Shown: positions 44,542-56,300, numbered from the stretch's first letter. The stretch: 64,000 nt of DNA from Strigamia acuminata (GCA_949358305.1 OX442321.1:744001-808000); one strand, 5' to 3'. Notes: a model not told the origin generated them from the letters alone. Numbers and translations: made by a program.

Positions 44542-45025
44542 AGGGGTTTCATTAAATGAGCGATTAGTTGATTACTTCGATTACTTTGATTAATCGACTT
44601 GATGTGTCATGTGACTGGATTCAACCAATCCCGAGAATAATCATTTCATCAAACAAGCAACTAAGCAACTAATCAAGTAATCACCCCAAACCATGATTTT
44701 CTGCTGACTTGGGCCGATTATAAGTGCTCTCTCGACTGAAACCAACATGGCGGCGCCAGACCCGCTTCAACTACACAGGGTCATAATTTAACAAAGTCTG
44801 CTCAGTTTAGGTTAACCTGAACACATGTAAGTTAGGTAGTTGCAATTATTATTTGTACGAACTTTTTTAAACGATTGCTACGTATTTCGGTTAAAATTTA
44901 AACAATTCCGCCCATCGTAACAATAATCACAAATTCAGATTTTTGTTGGGCCCACAATAATTGAGTGATTATAATTATTGCAAGAATCAACTAATCACAA
45001 TGATCGCTCATTTAATGAAACCCCT
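44542..45025 (-). mobile_element. MITE, AGGGGTTTC family, 484 bp
   Basis: TA at 44540-44541 and 45026-45027, inverted ends AGGGGTTTCATTAAATGAGCG. The inner AACATGGCGGCGCC segment is the reverse complement of that in the copies at 30997 and 40620. Confidence 0.85.
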
Positions 45026-45459
45026 TAATATTGAAATGTATTGTTCAAATAAACAATGATTTTCTGAAGAAACCCGGGTTTTTTTTGTGCTTTTTTCAAT
45101 GTGCTGCTAAACTTTTGTCCAGCAACAAAACACTAAAAATTACTATTATTAATTACAATGCATGATTTGTTTAAATGCTTTAGCATTTTCTAAGGCGGAA
45201 TTTAATGCTAAATTCATATTTTGTATCAGAAAGATGCTGCAGGCATTACTTTTTTGTCAAAACGCAAAATAGTGCAAGTGACAGTAGTGGTGCTAAAATT
45301 TTGGCCACCACTGTAAATAATATTCTAAAACCTAACAAATGAAATAAACATATTTATAAACTGTAATTCTGTGGTACATTAATTTTTATGCTTACAGAGT
45401 GTACAGTTTACTTGGCTTGGGAGCATATCCGTCATTTGAACCTTCTCTTACATCCAAAG

Positions 45460-45591
45460 ATGACCCCGAGAACCAATTGGACACGCAAATCAACTTCACC
45501 TGATGTTTCACAATTTGAACAAAACTTTAACGCTCGTGATTACGCTAAGTGGTTGAAATCATATTGGCAACTCTCGATCCTTTACGCCACC
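45460..45591 (+). pseudogene. Elongase remnant: first 44 codons only
   Basis: Matches the right-clade N-terminus (KMTPRTNW..., FEQNFN, WLKSYWQLSILYAT) and then switches to sequence (GTGGCGATTTTGG) that is 3' flank of the elongase fragment at 59009. The simplest reading is one deletion from codon 44 to beyond the stop. The His box is absent. Confidence 0.85.
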
Positions 45592-46589
45592 GTGAAATGT
45601 GGCGATTTTGGACAAATTTTGAACACCGTTTCTCTCTCTTTTTTTCTTATTTAAACCCCACATTAAACCACCCAAAAAACATCAATAAATCTCTAAAGAT
45701 TGATTGATTTTTTCGTTGTTGTATTCTTGCTGTGACATAAGCAACAATAAATGTAAGGCTATTGTCTCTTGGGTTGCGTAGCAACCGAGAGAGACAGAAA
45801 AAGCTCACTTATGAAATTGTAACCATCATGCATGTGTGTCTGATTACGGTCGCTCCATACACGTTAGAGGTAAAATACAATATTTTTCAGTACATTGCTG
45901 GTGACTCCCCGACGGTTAAACAGGCCCGGGCCCCTAAATGAGCCGGGCCAGAGTTTGAAGCTTTACGGTACGCTGTTACTTGTTTAGTCAAAATAACTTT
46001 TTATAAGAATGCGCCTACTGTTCTATGAATTCATCCTTCGCATTGACAAAAATAATAGGAGTAGCGTTATTTGAAATGAAAAAATTTATAACATTTGACA
46101 TTAGCTTAATTTCCATGGAAGTGATATGAATGCAATGCAAAACAAATTGCAAACTGGTTGTTGCCAATACTCAATTTGTTTCACATATTTTAAACGATGC
46201 TTTATGTAATGTGAATACAATACAATCCACTATACGTAGTATGAAATTACTGTTATGTAACTTAACTTACTGGAGGGAACTTTGTCTAGACTAACAATTT
46301 CATTTGAAACAAACTTATAAAAACATTTATCTTTTGCACGAATCTACCGTAATACTGTGGAAATTAAATAATAATATTCCTTACATCGTTTTATATCGCT
46401 TGTTTAGTTTAAATGTATTATCGAATAATATCGCCTCATTGTTTTAATATCGAATAACAAACTCTGTACTTTGTACTTGTACTTTGACCAACCCTTCCCA
46501 AATATTATTCATCAGAATAAAACTCAGTAGTTGCTCAATCTTCAATCAACTCGGTTCTCACAAATACAGACACCATCTGTTGTTGCAAT
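45592..46589. other. Spacer with duplicated 3' flank
   Basis: 45592-45670 and 45905-46190 match 59930-60000 and 60660-60920 in the same order (CCCACATTAAACC; TTTGAAGCTTTACGGTACG; GCAAACTGGTTGTT). No gene. Confidence 0.6.
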
Positions 46590-47023
46590 ATTAAACATTC
46601 AGCGTTACAGGTAGCAGCTGTGTCTGAACAAACAATTTTATTTGAATTGAAGATTTAAATGCATTAATCTATTAACTTCTAATACAAGTAGGAGTGAAAA
46701 TTTAAACACCCAAACCCACTTCAATGGATGTGCCAGCCCAGCTTATTGTTAAAACGTTAAAAGAAAAGAAAAGAAAAAAAAAGATGAAAAAGAACGTTTT
46801 TATCTCACCTCACCGTTTTGTAAACTCCAGCTTAAATTATGAATACGCTGTGCCTGTCAATGAAAAATTGTGAAAACTTTATAATCTATGGTCTACAGTT
46901 TAAAGATGCTTAAACCTTCATGATTTTTATCCTAATTCTCTTGTGATTACAGAGTGCAGCCCCTGACAGTCTGTCAGACTTTACACAATATTTGTAAGAA
47001 CAGTTCGAAAAAAATTGAAGTAA
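46590..47023 (+). pseudogene. Elongase scar: upstream flank joined to last ~10 codons
   Basis: 46590-46980 is the distal upstream flank seen before copies 8 and 53238 (TTCCAACACCCAAACCCAC-type block, GTTTAAAGATGCTTAA). It runs directly into 46991-47023, which reads FVRTVRKKLK and a TAA, the elongase C-terminus. The gene body is deleted. Confidence 0.65.
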
Positions 47024-48563
47024 TTCATACACATGCCAAAAATAACAATAAAATATTTTTTTTTCTTACTTTCAATAGCATGGCATTTTTATGCAAATTT
47101 AGAATTCCATAGGTACGTGCTTTCATGTGTTATTGTATTATTGATGCCTAACGTGGTCATTACCTGATAGGCGAGTCACGAGTGCCTGTGTGGAGTGTTA
47201 GACTACGCAAACAGCGTTTTGTGGGACGACTTTCCGTTATATCTCGAGCATAACATAAGATTATTGTATTGTAAAGGTTGCTAGGGGATTGTCTAGCAAC
47301 CTTCACTCACTTCTCACATATAATAAACAAGAATCGTTGTCGGCCTTACATCTTGTTTTGATTTTTCAATGGTGCTGAGACATTAATGCAGTTAGAAACT
47401 ACAAATTCAACACTTTGCTACCTACAGTATTTTATATCTGTTTATTATAATCAAATTATAGTCTTTATGTTTTGTGTTTGTGTTGGTGTTGGTGGCCACA
47501 AGGAGGTAATGATTGTTGTATCACGTGACAAAGGTGTAAAGGTTGGAAGCAAAGTCGATGGAATTAAATGGGTACCGTAGTTTGCACCATACTGAAAGGA
47601 TGTCTTTTACTGAGTTCCAATATTACAGGACTCATTGTACGTGCTTTTAATATATGATGTGAGAAACTTATGCTATAATTTGAGAATAATCAGTTACCGA
47701 ATAGTGAATATCTCTAATTGAGCCTTTTTATTTGTGAATACAGTTGTTTTTTGAAACGTGTTTGCCAGAGTGTTTGTTTGAATCATATCACCTGCGCACC
47801 TGTGACGCCTAGACGAAGTGGTGCTTGACCAATCGGGATCAAGCGCATTGTTTGAAATTAGTATGTCTGGTGATCGGTAATGGGCGGATGATCGGTAGTG
47901 CTAGTGTCAATGTGGAAAAAAAGATATGCGTCCAGATCTAGCTTGAAAAATGGTGGCTGTTTTAGTCTGTTCTCACTCGCAGTGGAACAAAATGTTTACC
48001 ATTCACGTATACCAATCTGGATAAAATTTGGTTTTTTAAAAAAATAGGAGACAACGTTAATGCCTTTAAATTTTGTACGTACAGTAAAGACCTGCAGCTA
48101 ATAGAATAGGAGTGCAAATTCCAACATCCTAATCTACATTAATGGGATTGCCAACCCAACGTCTTTTTATTCGTATAAAATATGCCTACTTCGATTAATC
48201 CTTTCAGGAAAACAAATACAGTATTGAAACAATTGTGTAATTAGAATGTCAGTAAGGGGCCGTCGATAAATCACGTAACGCTTTAGGGAGGGGAGGAGGT
48301 TTCAAACTTCGTTACAGGTTGTTACGACGGGGAAAGTGGGAATTGAAAATTTTACTTTAATTACTTCAATTTATTATTATTTTGTTTTCTAAATTGTAAA
48401 TTTGAAAATTGAAATTGAAAATTACTGAATTTGTATTAGATATCAAAATTTAGGGGGGGTGGGGGCGGTGGTCAGTCTTAATACGTAATTTCCTAGCGGG
48501 GATTTGCGGATTTGTTACGACCTTGTCGCAGGTGGGAAGGAAGGAATCTAAAAATCCCAAAAT
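47024..48563. other. Spacer; possible LTR remnant at 47125-47370
   Basis: 47125-47370 has AATAAACAAGAATCGTTGTC near its end and is followed by TGGTGCTGAGAC, which resembles a retrotransposon primer-binding site. No coding part follows. 48090-48170 again matches the elongase upstream flank. No gene supported. Confidence 0.4.
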
Positions 48564-48663
48564 TTGCGTTACGTAATTTATGGACAGCCTGCGCAGATGT
48601 TTCTTTTATTGCCACTTAAAACACTCGAGAATCATCCACCATTTGAGCATTTTCTCTCATCCA

Positions 48664-49482
48664 ATGCTGATCCCCGAGACCCAATTGAGCACGCGAGTCA
48701 AGTTCACCTATGTTACTCACCTTGAAGAAAACTTTGACTACCTTCATTACTTTAAGTGGTTGAAGGCATATTGGCAGCTCTCGATCCTTTGTGCGACCAT
48801 TTACGTCATACTCATCATCTGCGGTAAACATTACATGAAATCGCGTCCCAGTTTCAATTTGCGGAAACCACTCGCCGTGTGGAATGTGTGTCTGGCTCTG
48901 TTCAGCATCGCGGGGACGTGTCGCTTCCTACCAGAAGTTGTCCACGTCTGGAGCCAATTTGGATTCCAGTTCACAGTATGCAATGACAGTTACCTTCGGG
49001 ACAACCCGACAGTTGCCTTATGGTCTTGGTTGTTCGTCTTATCCAAAGTAGTGGAGTTAGGAGACACCGCTTTCATCGTTTTACGCAAACAAAAGCTCAC
49101 GTTTCTACACTGGTACCACCACGTGACTGTTTTGATTTACGTCTGGTACGGTGGCGGACAACACATCTCCACAGCTCGTTGGTTCATATTTATCAATTAT
49201 ATGGTCCACTCTGTCATGTACTCTTATTACGCTCTCAGAGCCATGAAAGTGACCGTCCCACGATCAATTGCCATGTCCATCACGTCAGTCCAACTGTTTC
49301 AAATGGTGATAGGCCTTTACGTCAACTGGTGGGCTTACCATGCACTAGTTCGAGGCGAAAGTTGCCACACCAACTTTGTTAATATCAAAGCCGGCATAAT
49401 GATGTATGCTTCGTATTTGCTTTTGTTTGGGCTTTTCTTTCATGGCAATTATCTAAGAAGAGTTCAAAAGAAAGCCAATTAA
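48664..49482 (+). CDS. ELOVL6-like fatty acid elongase, copy 10
   Basis: 272 aa, single exon, start MLIPETQLSTRVKFTYV; an ATG at 48580 would add 28 residues that align to 5' UTR of the other copies. HWYHH at residues 149-153, [45 protein letters not shown]-terminus KKAN (KKxx). The N-glycosylation Asn of the NFTY motif is Lys here (KFTY). Closest to copy 9. Predicted ER elongase. Confidence 0.95.
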   Translation: MLIPETQLSTRVKFTYVTHLEENFDYLHYFKWLKAYWQLSILCATIYVILIICGKHYMKSRPSFNLRKPLAVWNVCLALFSIAGTCRFLPEVVHVWSQFGFQFTVCNDSYLRDNPTVALWSWLFVLSKVVELGDTAFIVLRKQKLTFLHWYHHVTVLIYVWYGGGQHISTARWFIFINYMVHSVMYSYYALRAMKVTVPRSIAMSITSVQLFQMVIGLYVNWWAYHALVRGESCHTNFVNIKAGIMMYASYLLLFGLFFHGNYLRRVQKKAN

Positions 49483-49537
49483 TGTAAATTGTATATGTGG
49501 CCACTATTGTACGTACACAAAAGATTCATTTTAAATA

Positions 49538-50204
49538 CAGTGTAGGCTGCGTAGCCCGGACATAGGACGGGACTCAGAAAGTTGTCCGGTCCGGGCAATG
49601 TCTGTTCTTTAGGGCTTGTACACTCTCTGGTCCGGACAAATGCCACATGTCCGGACTAGAGAGTTAGAGAAAATCAATTTCTGCTACATTAAAACAATTC
49701 AAAAATGCCGATTTTCTAATGAAACAAATTAGAAAAATAATTAAAAACACTAAAATTTAAATAAAATATTAAATTATTGCAGGTTCACAAGGGTTGGAAA
49801 AGGAAATTTACGTTAAAGATACCGTTGCGCCATGTGCACATATGTTACGTCATGTCATTCGTGAACACTTGCACATTACGACGTGCACATGTCGCAACTG
49901 TACCTTTTCCAACCCTTGTGAACATGCAATAAATTAAATTTTTATTTAAATTTTAGTATTTTTAATTTTTTTTTTAATGTGTTTCATTAGAAAATCGGCA
50001 TTTTTTGTTTTTGTCCGGACTACACAGCGATTTTTCCCTACACGGGAAGCATCGGTGTGTCCGGATTCCGGAAGGGGGGAGCTGTCCGGACCAAAGAGCA
50101 AATTTAGCATTGCTCCTGATTGGTTGAGTCCGGGCCACGGTAAAGTTGTCCGGGCCACACAGCTGTCCGAACGGTGCTATGTCCGGGCTACGCAGCCTAC
50201 GCTG
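49538..50204. mobile_element. MITE, CAGTGTAGGCTGCG family, 667 bp, nested
   Basis: TA at 49536-49537 and 50205-50206; inverted ends CAGTGTAGGCTGCGTAGCCC. A second inverted-repeat element (GTTCACAAGGGTTGGAAAAG, 49782-49923) sits at its centre, with TGCA on both sides, as if inserted there. Confidence 0.8.
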
Positions 50205-50488
50205 TATGCTGTAACTACGTACTGTGCCACAAACTATTCAGTATTTTGTCATTTAATTATTTTATTTCAGTTTTGCTAATAATTTTCAAAAATAACGTGT
50301 CAAATTATGTAGGCTTCCCATTTTGGTTGTCGGTGGGCCTGGCCTAGGGTTTCAATTACTTTGGGGCCCTTTTCAGTTGATTAATATTGCCAAAATAAAA
50401 ATAATTAACATTTATTTTTGGTTACTTTGAGTTGCACGCCGGTTTTATCCAGATTCAGAATTCTTATGTTTCCCCTTCTGCACGTACA

Positions 50489-50685
50489 ATTTTCTAATTC
50501 CAGTTGTTATTTAGCAGTATTAAGCTTATTGTTAGGCCTAATAATGCTAAAATAAGGTAAACATTTTGGTACTACGCTGTAAATTACTAAATTAAAGAGT
50601 TTATTAGTTTAATGTTGTTTATTTACTTTATTTTAGCATTATTAGGCCTAATATTAGGTTAAATAACAACTGGAATTAGAAAATG
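50489..50685. repeat. Foldback repeat, ~60-bp arms
   Basis: Arms 50489-50557 and 50628-50685 are inverted copies (ATTTTCTAATTCCAGTTGTT, TTAGGCCTAATAATGCTAAA). Confidence 0.8.
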
Positions 50686-52180
50686 GTCTGGGCAGAATGG
50701 GATGCGCAGTACGAATTCAGCAACACGATAACGAGCGCGAACTGTAGTAGTAGTTTTCTGGGATTGGATGTTCCTCCTGTCCAAAGTAAAAGGGCCTTAG
50801 TGTGACTACGTACACAAGAAAGCAGCGTAAAATCAAATAAACAAAGATTTCTTACATGGATTCAATATTTCAAGCTGATGAAACATGGCGGACTCGTTCA
50901 AAAATGCTTTGTTTGTTATGATAATGCTAATTATATGTGCGCACGCGCCGTGTTGTTGACACAACGAGACGTCAATGGCGCAGCTTTCCACGCATCATAA
51001 ACAAATGAAGAAAAATTAAATGTGAGTATACTTGACCTCTAAAAAGCAGACAATTTGCATGGGGCTCCACAAGCTTTTGCCTCGATCTAGCTCATAAATT
51101 TGTCTCACGGAAATTTAAATTTAAAAAAAGAAGAAAAAAAACTAACAGGAAATAAGATTGTGAATCAAAAGGAATCAGTACAACGTGGCACATATAGTAA
51201 AAGTATGAGGATGTGCAATCAATTGAATAGATCGACACAATTATGCGTGTTTGCAATATACACGACACACAAAACAGTTAATAGTTTAGTTTAGTTTAAT
51301 AATTCCAGTAGTTCGCTTCCATTCATTCATTTTATCAATCAAATCGTCCAATTGATAAATCCAGGCCACGTTCCAAACGCCAAAATTACTCTCTTTTAAA
51401 TTTTATTTTACAAAAAAAATAAAATTAAATAAAAAAAAATTAAAAAAATAAGTTCCGTGACAGGCAAATGAATGAAAAACAGAAAAAAAAGCATAATTCA
51501 GAATAAAAATTTAATTTATTGCAGCGGTTGGTATTCGCACACCCACCTATACTAGACATATCGAATATTTAAATAATTGATGTTTTAGTTTGGCAAATTG
51601 TCGTCGGGGTGTTTTATCTTTATTTTACTTTCGGCGCGTCACATTTTCGAATTATTGAGGTTAAAAAGGCATCAACTCATTTCTCCTTTGAGTTTACGAT
51701 GCAATTAGGTCTTAGTAACCGCATTCAGAACCTTGACCCCCAGTTTAGACACAGACACACTCACACATATACCGTAACACATATTCCGTTTAGTATTTGG
51801 ACCACAAACTCAATTAAGATCGAAATACACGATAAAAACATTCCCTCATCAATCTCGTGATTTCCTTTTATTTCCGGTTTCTAACCAGTACAATATAAGC
51901 AATAATTAGTAACATCAAAATAAAAATAGACTTTAGTATTATCGCATGTTTTTAAATTCTTTTTTCCCCATTTCAAAAACCACACCTTGCAGGTGGTTAT
52001 TGACCGTGAATACCGAATTCAAGGAAGCAGGTCAAACGTAGGGCGCGAGCTGGGTTTGACTTGGCGCTTGCGCCACCTGCGCCGCCATCGTCGCCATCGC
52101 CGTCGCCAGCGCCGTCGCCATCGCCAGGCAGGCATTATTCGAGCGAGAGAATAATTGGGCTTCGATTGGAGCCTCCAACC
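50686..52180. other. Intergenic, no gene seen
   Basis: AT-rich; a GC-rich CGCCATCGCCGTCGCCAGC run at 52078-52130 leads into the elongase fragment. No gene supported. Confidence 0.5.
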
Positions 52181-52252
52181 TGGATGATCGCCCGTGCGCG
52201 CTTCGAGCTGCGCACCACGCTCGTCGTCTGGAACCTGAGCCTGGCCGTGTTC
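52181..52252 (+). pseudogene. Elongase fragment, 24 codons, GC-rich
   Basis: Reads WMIARARFELRTTLVVWNLS then LAVF, matching family residues ~46-69 (WMQRRPAFELRAIL.VW.L). The codons are far more GC-rich than in the array copies. Cut on the right by an insertion starting at about 52252 (TTCACAACAACGG) with a loosely inverted end GTGTGAACG near 52535. Confidence 0.65.
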
Positions 52253-53237
52253 ACAACAACGGATCGAGTTTGTTTGGATCTGATCTGCCTGATCAGATCC
52301 AACTGAACAGAGTTCCAATATTCCCTTGGATGGAGTTGTGTTCACACCAAAATGTGATTCAATCAAACCAAATCGGCTTTTAGTAGCAACAGGTTTTATT
52401 ATCGAATAATGCATGCGCAACAATGGAATGCTACAGAGTTGTTGACCACATGGACCTAGATCCGTGAATAGAGTTCAGTGTTCACACCAATCTTGGATTT
52501 AGATACGCAGCTTCGGATGAGATCAAAAGCTTGGTGTGAACGATGTATAACACTACTTTGCATTTTTTTGAGTAAAAAGGCTAATTTTATCATTACACTT
52601 GGTGAATAAGCTGCTGGACATGTGACATCATGAGTAGTGAATTACGAATTATGAATTATGAGTAGTCATCGGAAAGTTTTGCATGAATCTACCGTGATAT
52701 AGACACCATCTGTTGTTGCAATATTGCAGGTAGCAGCTGTGTCTAGACATTTGAAACAAAGTTTTAAAAGCCGTAATTTATTAACTTCTAATAGGAATGC
52801 AAATTCTAACACACAAACCCTCTTGAATGGATGTGCCAGTCCAGCGAATCTTTCAAACAATGAAAGAAAGTAAAGCAACGATTTTTATCTTCATGGATTT
52901 CCTGTTAAGAGGTAAAACAAAACAAAAGATGAAAAAGAACGTTTTTATCTCACCTCACCGTTTTGTAAACTCTAGCTTAAATTATGAATACGCTGTGCCT
53001 GTCAATGAAAAATTGTGAAAACTTTATAATCTATGGTCTACAGTTTAAAGATGCTTAATCCTCAAGATTTTTATTCTAACTCTTTTGTGATTACAGATAC
53101 ACCTGTAATGAGAATGCTATTTAGCATCATTGCCCTGTTATTTGAATTGAAACAAACCGGACAGATGTTTGTTTTGTTTCTACTTCTAATACTCGTGACA
53201 CATTCCAGTATATTTGAGCGTTCTCTTTCATCCAAAG

Positions 53238-53715
53238 ATGATCCCCGGGAACGAATCAGGCGTGCGAAATAATTTCACCTACTGTATGTTTCTTACTTTG
53301 AAGAAAACTTTGACTATACCGTCATTACTTTAATTGGTTGAAGTCATATTGGCAACTCTCGATCCTTTACGCCAGCATTTACGTCATACTCATCTTGTGT
53401 AGTAAACATTACATGAAATCGCGTCCCAGCTTCGATTTGTGCACACAACTCGCCGTGTGGAATTTGAGTTTGGCTCTGTTCAGTATCGCGGGAACGTGTC
53501 GTTTCCTACCAAAACTCGTGCACGTCTGGACCAAATTTGGATTTCAGTTCGCTTTGTGCAATGCCAGTTTCGTTCAGAACAATCCGACAACAGCTCTCTG
53601 GACTTGGCCTTATCCAAAGTAATGGAATTAGGAGACACTACCTTCATCGTTTTACGCAAACAAAAACTCACGTTTCTTCACTGGTATGGTGGTATCACCA
53701 CGTGACTGTTTATGA
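53238..53715 (+). pseudogene. Broken elongase, 5' part
   Basis: Sister of copy 8: MIPGNESGVRNNFTY, then a 5-nt insertion, a frameshift around 53310, the frame KSYWQLSILYASIY...[10 protein letters not shown], a small deletion near 53608 (WTWP.YPK versus LSKV), and an insertion inside the His box (HWY then GGI then THH-like). After CACGTGACTGTTT at 53715 homology stops; the 3' part resumes at 55880. Confidence 0.9.
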
Positions 53716-55271
53716 CAAATTAAACAGCGATTTTTCGTGTGTAATATCACCAACAGATGGCGCCACTACTTTAAAGCGGCAGATTTAACCGTAAAGTAAA
53801 TATTTCTATGGAAATATTCGGTAAACATATTGCTATGTTTGCATAAATTAAATAAGACTTTTAAACGATAATATAAACATATATTATCACTATTTAGTAG
53901 AACAAGACAACTTGTTATTACTTTATTGGCAACACGGGACGCGGAATCCATTCTCAAAATGTATTTCCGTTCTGGGTATCCATTTCCTGTCCCCAGTATC
54001 CCGTTCCGGTTTATGCTAAAAGATTAGCATAATCTCAATTTGCATCTCCGTATCCCCTTCCGGCGATACGAGATTGGTGGAACTTAATCCCACCAAGTAT
54101 AAAACTCCCTGACAACAGGAAGTTAGTCAGTTGTAACTGGAAAAAGATATATTTTGTTTGTTTGGTTATTTGTTCATGTTTCATGTCAAATAACCGTCTT
54201 TTTATAACTCAGGCATGGTTCTACCGAACCATGCAACCCCCGTCAATTGAAGGCGAAGGTCAGGATACTAATGTTTCTGTCAACGGTCTCGCCGAGGAGA
54301 AAGCCTTTCGCACAAGTATTCTCGTGGTCGGACAATAGAGCCACGTGTGGTACAAAAGTATTCAGTGACCGTTAGTAGCACTGTTACTGTACGAGATTGA
54401 CTCCATCACCTGATGGTGCCAAAACAGTCTGCATGCAAAACATGTAGTTACCGCCAGTAGCACCAAGTGTTTGGGCACGCCAATTTCCGCGGTAATGGTG
54501 CCAATTCAGTCTGTTTATTAGTAGTACCTCAGGTGGTTAATTCTGTTGTGTGGAGTTGCGAGCTATACCCCCCTGAGTACCAGTACCGTCTCTCACCGTA
54601 CTGTTACTTAGGGCACGCGCGATACTGCTCTACTCGACAAGGCGAACTTGACGGCAATTGTGTGTTGCGATGCCTAACCCTAAATTCAATTGCAGTTTAT
54701 ATTCAATTGTTCAAATAAAGTCACGAGACTTGTTTGTTGTATACGAGACAATTCGTAATGATAAGTTGGAAACAACTTATTAAATAAATTAGTTAAAACA
54801 TTTAACTTCACAACACCACGAATTAAAGATAATTCGTAAGCGGAACCTTGGTGAATAAATGATTCCATTTATTCATAACCAATGTCCACCCTAGTTGTGG
54901 CGGTGCACATGAGTCAACCGCACCTCTCGGATCAACCCAAGCAGCATTACACGAACCAGTTACGCGATACGAACCAGGAACGCGAAGGAACCAGGAACGC
55001 GAAGCCGACGGAAGCCACGAGGACACAGCCAGCCCGGCTAAGCGATGACATCTATAACCTCGGTCGAGCGGGCGTTCTGCCGTTCTCGAATCCAGTGATC
55101 CAAGGAAACCGTAATGTTATTATTTTAGCGCCATTCGGCCACTTGTTGTATAGTTTAACTTGTATTCTTAACTTGCCAAATGTCGGCTTAATTCTTGTAT
55201 AACTTTTAGTATTGATTATATTGTTTAACGACAATAAATGTTATGATTTGAGAAACTATTCTTGTCTTTAT
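53716..55271. mobile_element. Unclassified insertion splitting the elongase
   Basis: About 2.1 kb of foreign DNA separates the two gene parts; its right quarter is the MITE at 55274. The remainder has no long coding frame and no ends I can define. A CAGGCATGGTTCTACCGAAC segment with an internal hairpin (54212-54232) and AATAAA at 54713 are the only landmarks. Confidence 0.5.
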
Positions 55272-55273
55272 TA

Positions 55274-55818
55274 GTGAGTTTGCGGTTGCCAATTGTTCCT
55301 TATAATTATGAGTTACAAGCTCATAATTATAAAATTGGACTTATAACATAACGTAACTCCTCAATTTTTACACTATTTTGTAAAATAAGGGAGCCAATCA
55401 GATCGCTTAACACTATTTTAAGCTCCTCCCACTATTGCAAATGGCGCTGATGGTGCTAATAGAAATTCAAAATGGCTGCCTGACCTGTTTCAACAATCAG
55501 CCTCAATCACAATTTCTTTCTGCCATCGAAGGATAGAAACAACTAAAATCATTCCAGGTAAGCAAATAAATGAACTGGAAGACAATTTCATGTCTGAAAA
55601 CTGTCAAATTAGTAAAACTACAGATTTTCATTTTCTTTTGCATATGGATTTGTTCTACCATTACATGCAAGAGATTTGTACTGTTCACATGGTATTTATA
55701 AGTATAATTTATAAAATATTTATTGTACCGCAAGTGCCTATTTCAAGAAGGAATTATAATTATAATTATGAGCTTGTAACTCATAATTATAAGGAACAAT
55801 TGGCAACCGCAAACTCAC
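55274..55818. mobile_element. MITE, GTGAGTTTGCGG family, 545 bp
   Basis: TA at 55272-55273 and 55819-55820; inverted ends of ~70 bp starting GTGAGTTTGCGGTTGCCAAT. No coding capacity. Part of the material splitting the elongase pseudogene. Confidence 0.85.
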
Positions 55819-55879
55819 TATTTCCCGCGACTTATACCCGGTACTATCATGCGATAGGAGTTGTGGTCGTCACCGTCAC

Positions 55880-56199
55880 ATGTTCTAATTTACACTTAGT
55901 ATACGAGCCTACGACTGATTGCCACTGGTCGTTGGTTCATATTGGTTATTTTTATGGTCCACTCGGCCATGTACTCTTATTTCGATCTCTCAGGGCCATA
56001 AAAGTGACCGTCCCACGATCAATTGCCATGTCGATCACGACAGCCCAGTTGTTGCAAATGGTGGTAGGGCTTTACACCAACCGGTGGGCTTACGGCGCAC
56101 TAGTTCGAGGCGAAAGTTGCCATACCAACTTTGCTTTTGTTTCTTCATTTCTTTTATGAGAATTATGTTAGAGGAACACTTAAAAAAAAAGAAAATTAA
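55880..56199 (+). pseudogene. Broken elongase, 3' part
   Basis: Begins at TAATTTACACTTAGTATACG, the bases that follow GTGACTGTTT in intact copies. Reads HVLLF-type frameshifts early, then IKVTVPRSIAMSITTAQLLQ, VVGLYTN(R)WAYGALVRGESC, a ~40-nt deletion between two CTTTG repeats near 56130, then the C-terminal ENYVRGTLKKKEN-like end and TAA at 56197. Confidence 0.88.
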
Positions 56200-56209
56200 T
56201 GGCACATTC

Positions 56210-56300
56210 ACATGTTTTAGTTGCAGTTGAACATGTTTTAGTTGCAGTTGAACATGTTTTAGTTGCAGTTGAACATGTTTATTTGCAGTTAAACAGATTT
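56210..56300. repeat. 21-bp repeat, ~4 copies
   Basis: Unit ATGTTTTAGTTGCAGTTGAAC directly after the pseudogene stop. Confidence 0.85.

Noticed and set aside
48580-48663. N-terminal extension of elongase copy 10 (and 33933-34028 of copy 7)
   Set aside because: The extension aligns with non-coding 5' flank of the other copies, and start codons differ; the conserved M(L)IPE start is preferred.
52019-52423. 134-codon minus-strand frame rich in Arg/Trp
   Set aside because: Comes from the antisense of the CGCCATCGC run and the elongase fragment.
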